From positions 43,846,714-43,910,713 of the forward strand of contig CM049320.1 of NCBI GenBank assembly GCA_026874595.1: 64,000 nt of DNA, in the 5' to 3' direction. Of this stretch, positions 55,398 to 64,000 are shown in pieces. Within the stretch, counting starts at the first letter, position 1; the number at the start of each line of letters is the position of its first letter. Made by a program: the position numbers and the translations under genes. The notes below the pieces were generated by a model. The model was not told the origin of the DNA. It made no database searches and saw only the letters and a list, made by a program, of their open reading frames with translations. Source of the stretch: Sipunculus nudus. Lineage: Eukaryota > Annelida > Sipuncula > Golfingiida > Sipunculidae.

Positions 55398-57630
55398 GTG
55401 TGTCGTGCGTCGTACGTCGTGCGTCGTCTGTACGTTTACAATAGCTTTCCAAAAACGGCAGGAGCTAGTATCACCAAATTTTTTGCAAATAATCAGTCAT
55501 CCAAAAAACTATTGGATTTTGTTTATTTTTTTTCTAACTGCATTTTCTTAGATTTTATAGGGAAAAAGCTAAAAAAGCTTTAAAAATCTTCTCCTCCGAA
55601 ACTGTCCAGCCAAATTGTCCAATATTTCACAGAAATGATCCCTAGAACAATCTTTCTCAAGATTGTTCGAATGGTTCCAGTTCGGAGATTTTTTTTCGAG
55701 TTACAGGAGGTTGAACTTTGTTAACTGTGCAAAAATGCATATTAAAATTTAAATCTCAGAAACGGATGGAGCTATCATCACAAAATTTTATGCCAATGTT
55801 GGTCACATAGGTCATATCTGAAATTGAGGTATTGGTGGCGCCACCTGCATCGGCTTTTTTTTGGTACGGGGTCATCAGTGCCTGTATCACACTGAGGGCT
55901 ACAAAAAACCTCTTCTCAGAAACTATATGGCAAAATTGTTTAATATCGCACAGAAATGATCCTAGGGTAGTGCTTTCTGAAGGTTGTTCAAATGGTCTCT
56001 TTTCAGTGACTTTTGGCTAAGTTATGGGAAGCTGAAAATAGTCATATGCCATAACAGCCCATTTTAGCTCAGTGGCTACAAAGATCTTCTTCTCAAAAAC
56101 CACTGGGCAAAATTCTCAAATCTCACACATTAATTATCCTCAGATGTTGATAATTCAAGTTTGTTCAAATGGTTTTGGTTTAGTGCTTTTTGGCTGAGTT
56201 ACGGGAAGCTGAACTTCGCCAGTTTGCTGTATCTTCCTATATGAGTTACCGGTATAAACCTGCGAAACGTTTTTCAACTGATGTCACTGAAGCCACTTTG
56301 TTTAATATTTTATAAGAAATAATTCTTATAATAATTGTCATTTATGGTTCCACATGAATGATTTTTGGCTGAATTATGGAGATTGAATTGAGTCATTTTA
56401 CCATATATGTTATCTGTGTTATGCTGTTACATCTAGCCTGGCACCAGTTTATCAGCATCTATTACATCATGCCACTAACCATTTAGATTTCAGGTTATCT
56501 TTGGTTAATATTGACAAGAAAGTTATTTTAAAAGCTTTTAAAAAATTTAGATTGATGATTTAAGTTATTCATCATACCAGGCAATGTTACAATCATGGTT
56601 ATATAGCTCTCTGTGGCTATATAAAGACAACTGTACGTTGATTATAAATTATTGGTATCCCTACTCAACTTAATTCAAGAATTTGCCATCAATGAGATAT
56701 ATCTGTATTTTAATTTTGCATTCAGTATGCATCCGTTATAATTTACATATATTCCTGATTTCTTTTTTTATAAAAAAAAAGTCAGCTGAAAAGTATTTTG
56801 TATTGGGAAAATAAATTTCAAAGTTATTTCAAGTAGGGACCACTTTTGTGTACAGATGGCAGCACTTGGTTTACCATTGGCAGATTGCCAGTGCCTTGAT
56901 GTTGGCCATTAGCCAAGATGATGTCAGATCTATAAATAGTGTTGGCACAGTGCCAAGATTGGAAGAAGTGCAGCCAGGTATAGGTCAAGAGTTCACTCAG
57001 TGCAGTAGCTGCATTCTATTTAAAGCTTTGGCAGACTGCTCACTGCATCAAATTTGGCACCAAAGTTCAGCCTGAATCTATTTATAGCTTTGGCAGACTG
57101 CCAACTGTGTCAGATTATGCAACAGGTCATGAGTTCACTCAGTGCGGCCAGGTACAGGTCAAAAGTTCACTCAGTCTAGCCAGGTGCAGGTCAAGAGTTC
57201 ACTCAGTGCAGTAGCTTGAGGCAGCAATTTGTCACAGGTCAGTCGGGGGCAACTGCCTTACTCACCTAAGCCTTGTCAGCCCAGTGCATCAAACTCTGGG
57301 GAAGTTTGATGTATTGGACTGATATTTTGACCTGTCTATGCGTCTTTGATGGTATTCTCATTTACAAGACAGGTGGTGCCACCTACATTGACTTTTGCAG
57401 TTTATGCGCCTGCTTTTTTCTACAGAGGAATTTGATACATCAGCCTAAAATTGGGCATGTTTATACATATCGGGTAGCTTTATATTGTACAAGACTGGTG
57501 GCGCCACCTACAATAATTTTTGCACAGTGTATGTCCCTGCTTATTTCACAGGAGGGGTTTGACATATCAGTCTGCATATTTATATATCTCTTCGTTGTAT
57601 ATAAGACTGGCGGTGCCAGCTACAATCATT
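55398..57630 (-). repeat. Body of the repeat split by the LTR element
   Basis: Continues 46696-46747 inverted. Contains the tract with ACGGCAGGAGCTAG and AGATTGTTC, several sub-copies, the GAGTTCACTCAGTGCAG block (56935-57300), and segments with GACTGGTGGCGCCACC (57490-57515). A run of CGTCGTACGTCGTGCG at its start is probably degenerate GTC repeats common to this family. Confidence 0.65.
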
Positions 57631-58810
57631 GTATCCTCAAAACAGAGTTTTGCGGATACTATGTTTTCAGTCGGATGCCGACGTTGCCCCATCAACGCAT
57701 AGGTTTCCGGAGAACTCGTCCATAACCACTGGGCAGAATTTTTTAAAATTCGGAATTATGATCGGTCACATGTGAACTGCTGCGCCCTCATTTTTGGTTG
57801 ACTTCTGACCTTTCCTCTCTGCCCAGCGTCCATTTGTGCGTCTGTTTCCACACATAAACCCATATATCTTGGGAACCGTTTGACCGATAAGGCTAAAGAT
57901 TTTGCACAAATGTAGCCCTTGGAAAGCTTTATAACATAAACTAAAAATGGTGGCGCCACCTGCAACCATTTTTGCACAGCGTCCATCTGTTCATCTGACT
58001 TGGGATAAAAACGCTCATATCTCTGCATTGGTTAGACTTATCCATCTGAAATTTTGCATGTGTATACATCCTGGACAGCTTTCTTGAGTTTATGACAGGT
58101 GGCGCCACCTACATTCAAATTTACACTGCAGACATCCAAGCTCATATCTCAGGAACCATTTGACAGATTGGGCAAAAATTTTGCATGTTTATAGATCTCA
58201 CATAGCTCTTTATCATACACAAAAGCGGTGGCGCCACCTGCAATCATTTTTGCACAGCATCCGTCTGTTTGTTTGCCGTGGGATAAAATCACTCATATCT
58301 CGGCAGTGGTTTGACATATCTGCCTAAAATTTTGCAGGTTTATACATCTTGGATAGCTTTCTGGATTTTGTGGCAGGTGGTGTCACCTACATTTATGTAT
58401 ACGCTGCAGACATTCAGGCTTATATCTTAGGACCGGTTTGATATATCCCCCTGAAATTTTTGCATGTGTATAGATCTCACATAGCTCTTAATCATACACA
58501 AAATTGATGGTGCCACCTGCCAAAATTTTTGCACAGCGTCCGTCTGTTTGTCTGCCCTGGGCTAAAATCACTCATATCTCAGTAGTGGTTTGACTTATCT
58601 GCCTAAAAATTTGCATGTTTATACATCTTGGACAGCTTTCTGGATTTTGTTGAAGGTAGCGCAACCTACATACACATTTCGGCTGTAGCGTCCAGGCTAT
58701 TATGCGACACACCTCACTCTATTTCCCCTTGCCAGTCAATCCATGCCTCACTTCACCTTTCCCACTCTGATTTTGGAGGATACACATAGTCACTTGTTGA
58801 CTACCCATAT
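57631..58810 (-). mobile_element. HINE-like element with GGTGGCGCCACC core, copy 3
   Basis: Inverted relative of 34200-35912. It has the 3' hairpin at 57631-57659 (GTATCC...GCGGATAC), about three 280-bp units, and a 5' end near 58770-58810 with GGGTAGTCAACAAGTGACTA. It again lies next to the 55398-57630 repeat family. Confidence 0.62.
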
Positions 58811-61499
58811 TTTTTTGTGTTGTGTGCACCAATGCCAGAATTGCAGCAGTGATGTTTATTTAATTGTTTCTTGTTCTAAGCGTTTAGTACTTGCATTGTT
58901 CATATACATGTTACACATGTTCTTGAAAAGTAATGGTCCAGCATTGAAGCATTAAACCTGGTGTAATCTCATTGCACAGGTTCGCATTAGGCTTGTAGGC
59001 CTTGTTAATGATCCAGATACTCCAAGTCCTGTTGGCAGTGTTTGCGACTAGCGCAGGCCCGCCGGCCCGGGTCGGCAGCTCATGAGCATATCAGGCCCGG
59101 TGGGCTTGCCAGATTTTTTTTCACAAAAATGCCTGCTCTACTTTTATCATTTCATGCTGTGTTGTTCGTGCGATTCATTCAATGCCTTTTTGGGAAACTG
59201 GAAAGTCCCAGAAAAAAGTTTCAAAGGTTTCCTGATTGGTAGTAAATACATTCGACGGTGCTGCTTTGACTTTGTTTAAAGGGAGTTTGATTGGTTTCAA
59301 GTTTTATTTGCACATTCTCAAAATAAGCGCGTTGTGCACGTGAATCGTGTGCCCCTAGATTTTATATCTGCTCAGTGTTTGGTAGAGTCACCGTCTTTCT
59401 ATACAATCAGGTGGTTCCATTAAAGTCATATTTGTTGTCTATCTCCGAGGTACCTTTACATGATTATCTTCGGATTCGGATCTGCAATACGTCTTCCGTG
59501 AAAATTCAATAATTTTGGCCTACTTTCTTCGTCCGTTAGGGCCATTGTTCTCTATCAGCCTCAATAATGTTTATTTCGATTATTTTACCTTCCCTCGTCT
59601 TTAAATAACTCAATTATCAGATGTCTTACATTTTCTGAAAAGATAAAATTTAAAGATGTCCAGCTGCCTCAATAATAATGATTTGTACATTACTAGTGGC
59701 AGGTAAGACTCACAATTTCAACATCGCACGTTTCTGATATATTACAATGACGTTTGTGTGCACATTTGACGAAAAGTGAATATTTCATATGCGCTTGAAG
59801 CTTCGGTATTAGTTCCCGAAGTTGGTCATACCCAGTGAGGAGGAAATTGATGAACATAAATTCTGATAATGAACAACAATGCATATCAAATGGAACATAT
59901 TCTTACACAAGAGTATGTTTATGTGACAGGTTGACTCGAGTAATGATTAAACCTCCTCATGTCCATGTAATAAACAGGAAGTCCCATTTATGAAAAATTA
60001 ATTGGAAATGTGTAAGAAATAATGTGATGGTCCATTTTAGTTAATATGGAATTACCTGATGTGTACACCCTATGGTTTTATTAACTCATCCTTGATATAT
60101 ATAATTTAATTAAATATCATACAGTATGCTTTATTTTTTACTATTAGCCAGTCTAGATAAGTTTATGTATATTCTCATGTATCCCATTTGTTAAACTCCT
60201 AAATCAAAACGTGTTTGCAACGGATAGCTTAAAACATGCATTTTATTTTCATCCAGAGATGGGTTAATTGGCCTCATCATAGGCATGTAACCAGACCTGA
60301 CCGTCCAGGAGGGCAAGACTCAAGAAGTTTTCCGATTTTTTGTCCCCTTCCCAATTAAGGTGGTCCGGGGGGGGGGGGGGGGGGGACTGAATAGCATATT
60401 CATTTTATTGAATAATCATGAGCATAACTGTTCCGTACAGCCAATCAGGTCGCCGATATTACTGTAAAATGACAATATTTGCATAATTTGTGAGACATCT
60501 CCCAAAACACGTTGAGTCTGTACTAGTACCTTAATCGGCATGTTTTCCAGGATATTTTTTTTATCCAAAGGAGACAGGTTGAAAAGATCTAGGCCAAAGG
60601 TTGCAGGAGCCATATATTCCTATGACTACCGGGTGAATGAAAATGTCTTACCTGGGGCGTTATTCGTATGAGACAAATAATCTAAAATAAAGCAAAACCT
60701 CAACACTTGAGAACAGAGATATAGCGATTCAAGTTGATGACGTTTTCAATGCGACATCAAACATCATCGACCTTTGTGACGTCACTATTGTGTTGTAAAG
60801 AGCTCATGCAACCATGGCATTGAAAGCCTTCTATGAAGGAGCATTTCGGGGTCTCATTATAATAATAAGGTAAAAAGGGCGTCGCATATGGGCTGTGGTG
60901 GTGAGGTCAATTATTGTGTATACTTCATACAGTGTTTTTTAATATAAAAATATAAGTTTTGCCAAAATGGGGGAAAAATAAAAACCTAATTTGAATATTC
61001 CCAGATAAAACAGGACCTGTTTTATATTTTGATATTGACAGAGGAAGCCTCCAAATTGTTGAATATATGTGAAAGTATGTATGCCATGAGCATGTAGAAT
61101 GTTGAACACGTTCCATATTTTATGAATGTACATACTTTCGGGTGCAGATGATTGTTCATTGAATGTAAAAATATGCAAATGTATGCAAACTCATGTTAAA
61201 TGTATAAAGAATTAAATGCATAAAATCTATCTGGCTGACTATTCAAAAGACAAGAGAGTTAAGTTTATTAGTGAAAAAACTATGCAGAATGTCGAGAGAT
61301 CTTTGAGTAGGAAATGGATAACTTTATAACTGAATGCTTTAAAGTGTCGATATTTAAATGATCCATATGCTTTAGAAGGTCGAAATATTCATATAAATTA
61401 TGCAAATTTATCTATCACTTTAAGAACAATGTATAGTGCAACAATCAGACTTCCCCAGACACTCAATGTCATGAGATCAGAGACAATGTTTGCAAAGCT
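58811..61499. other. No gene recognised
   Basis: Contains a short GC-rich patch (59045-59112, GGCCCGCCGGCCCGGGTCGG), a G20 run at 60367-60386, and otherwise ordinary A+T-rich DNA. Short frames at 58743-58955 and 59042-59279 have no recognisable product. Confidence 0.4.
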
Positions 61500-62700
61500 G
61501 TTCAACCTTGATGTGTAGTTTTCACCTAAATTACGGAAATTGATGCAGATTTATGCAAGTTGCTTCATTAAATATGTAAAGTTCATTTGTAAACTGAATA
61601 ATTTATTCTGCTATTAAATTCGTAGAATACCATGGTACTTACATGCCTACAAAATCATACATTTAATATATTGTCGACAATAACAGATGCAGTGATAGAT
61701 AATTTAAAAACATTGTCATTATAATAATGTCTCATGTATTTTCATTTAGATGCAAATATTATGAATATCGATGATCTAATTTAAATGTGTTGTATACTTC
61801 ATTTTCTTTCTAGCAATGTAAAGTATAAGCTGAAAATGTTTATTTAATAAAAAAGGAGGATTGTAAATCTGTTCAAGATAAATGTGCCATTTTGATATAA
61901 ATCATAGAAATTTATGCAGATTTATGCAAATAATCTCATATAATATGCAAATTTCACTTGTGTGTTTAGTTAATATATATTCTGCTATGAAAATTATAGA
62001 GACAACCATGGATACTTACATGCTTACAGAATCATCCATTCGATATATCGTAGGCAATATCAGATCTAGTAATAGATAAATCAGGAACAGTGTCATCATA
62101 ATAGTGTCTCATGTATATTCATTACGATGCAAATAAAATGAATATGAATGAGGATCTAATATAAATGTGTTGTATACTTCATTTTCTTTCCAGCAATGTA
62201 AAGTATAAGCTGAAAGTGTTGCTTTAATTAAAAAAGGCAGTATTGTAAATCTGTTCGAGATAAATGTGACATTTTGATCTAAATTATAGAAGTTTATGCA
62301 GATTTATGCAAATAATCTCATTAAATATGCTAATTTCACTTGTGTATTTAGTAAATATATATTCTGCTATGAAAATTACATAGAAAATCACGGACACTTA
62401 CATGCTTAAAAATCATTCATTCGATATATTGTAGACAATAACAAATCCAGTGACGGATAAATCAAGAACACTGTCATTATGGTAGTGTCCCATGAATATT
62501 CATTAAGTCGCAAATATGATGAATAATAATGATTATCCAACATAAATATAATGAATATTTCATTTTCCTGTCCAGCAAGGTAAAGTTTAAGCTGAAAGTG
62601 TGTATTTGATAAATATTAGAGGACTGTGAACATGTTTGGGGTAAAAAATGTGAATTTTTACTAGAAAAATTGCATATATTTGCATACAGCCAAATATGCA
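61500..62700. repeat. Tandem repeat of about 381 bp, 3.2 copies
   Basis: Landmarks recur about 380 bp apart: ATTTATGCAGATTTATGCAA (about 61540, 61915, 62297), TACTTACATGC (61635, 62013, 62396), TTGTATACTTCATTTTC (61789, 62170, with a degenerate third near 62550) and AGCAATGTAAAGTATAAGC. The units are A+T-rich and non-coding. Confidence 0.8.
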
Positions 62701-64000
62701 TACAATTTTGTGTATGGAAAATATGATTAAAAATATATATCTTTCTTCTGATGCATTTTGATGTTTATTTCATCCTTTTATATTAAAAACAAAACAAGGT
62801 TTGGTCTTCTTTGTAAATTTCATAATTACTGTAAATTACCCATGGTTGCCATGGAAAAAGCTAGGCTGATATTTTGCCTGAAAGCTACCACTCCCAAACT
62901 CTATCATGCATTTTTTTTAAATCTATGGATCAATGCCTTTAGAAAATAATTATGATAGCAATTGCCTCTCTTTTGGTACTGGTGAAATTAGACCAAATCC
63001 TGTTTGATTTATGTAATTACTTTTCCTTGTCAATGCATGCGGCCATAGACTTATTCTCGAAAATCCTAGCAAAGTTTGCTAATCAAACCAGAAGAAAATA
63101 TCTTTCTCTTTTTTATTTAGACGAGTAATAAAGTTAAAAAAATAAATAAAAACATTGTGTCTTATCACTGGGAAGATAAATAGTAAAATAGTATAAAATA
63201 GGAGTAATTAGTGATTACCGGAGGAGCATTCATAATCATTTAGATAAAATTACTCGAAACACATTACCAGTATTTATTTTCATATTTCGAAAGGAACGCT
63301 GTAATGTAAGCTATATATATATCCTTTTCAGGATTCGTAATATTTTCAACGGAAAGACATTAATACTTGTTTGCCTTTCCGCAGAAAACATTGCCTTTCT
63401 GCTAAATATGCATCCTACATCCATATCAAACTCTCAGTCACACTTAAATGCAAAATAACTGAATGTGTTTTATAGTAACACTGTTATATAAAAAACACGA
63501 TTGTGCAGTGCAAAAATGGGAAAATATAGATAGGAGATGAGACCTAAAAGTATAAGAAATTATAGGCCATTTTAAAAGGAAAATATAGGGAGTATAGGGA
63601 GTCGGGGGAAGACTACATGTAAAATATTTCGTTTCTGTGTCATTTGTTAATTGTTACTAACGTTATTACTACATATATTATTATTACTATTATAACTATT
63701 AATTTTGAAAATATCCAGGCGTTCACCTTTCCTACGGATTGGTATACAAAATGAAAAAAATAGTTTTCGTGCACGTGTTTGGCTGTCTGAGACATACAGG
63801 CGGAAGTGCGTTTTTTCTACTCCTACTCTTTCTGGTTGCTTTAAACCCCATGGAGAATGAATTTTAAATACAGGTTTCCAAAATTGACCATGTGATTACG
63901 ACAGGAATTACAAAAGTTACACTGATATATCTATGTAATGTCAATTAAATTTAAAACTTTCATAAATTAAGTGGAAACTGTTTTCACCTGCATAATGGAC
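62701..64000. other. No gene recognised
   Basis: A+T-rich sequence. A 63-codon plus-strand frame at 62758-62949 has no recognisable product and is not supported by splice sites or composition. Confidence 0.4.

Noticed and set aside
58965-59045. Possible exon after TCTCATTGCACAG (encoding VRIRLVGLVNDPDTPSPVG)
   Set aside because: It has an acceptor-like start and a coding look, but ends in a stop, has no partner exon and no recognised homology.

Overview
This is eukaryotic DNA, about 65% A+T, with spliced exons and a very dense layer of interspersed and tandem repeats. The repeat style (families with GACGGACGG runs, Helitron-like elements with internal tandem repeats, a DIRS element, a Ty3/Gypsy element with an envelope gene) and an animal-type HPS3 gene suggest an invertebrate, most likely a bivalve or other mollusc. 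The organism is inferred, not read directly.

Positions 4760-32988, minus strand: the 5' half of an HPS3 homologue (BLOC-2 subunit). I assembled eight coding exons by splice signals, reading phase and similarity to the remembered human protein (32751-32964, 31028-31888, 23312-23422, 14255-14382, 13545-13661, 11185-11312, 6384-6453, 4760-4866). All seven junctions are phase-compatible. They give 1736 nt of coding sequence, about 578 codons, and the rest of the gene lies beyond the left edge. Three of its 5' splice sites (exons 2, 4 and 6) sit inside minisatellites whose unit contains the exon/intron junction. A 28-bp array abuts the exon 6 acceptor, and a 51-bp array of about 68 copies fills most of the next intron.

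The introns hold nested mobile elements. A DIRS-like tyrosine-recombinase retrotransposon (24212-30470) lies inside a 35-bp tandem array and is itself interrupted by a 2.46-kb insertion with a TTAACA duplication. A hAT-like TIR element (15938-18318) has an 8-bp target duplication. Several Helitron/HINE-like families share an ACTAGA start, a subterminal inverted repeat and a terminal hairpin.

Positions 33-46 kb and 55-64 kb are gene-poor and made mostly of the same repeat families, with fragments of an endonuclease/exonuclease/phosphatase-like domain, a possible tRNA-derived SINE and a GC-rich possible first exon near 46.0-46.3 kb. Positions 46748-55397 hold one Ty3/Gypsy LTR element: LTR, gag, protease-RT-RNase H-integrase, an envelope-like region of the insect-errantivirus/baculovirus-F type, and LTR. 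It has a GTGT duplication, nearly identical LTR sequence but a 353-bp LTR length difference, and several reading-frame breaks. It is inserted in an older repeat.
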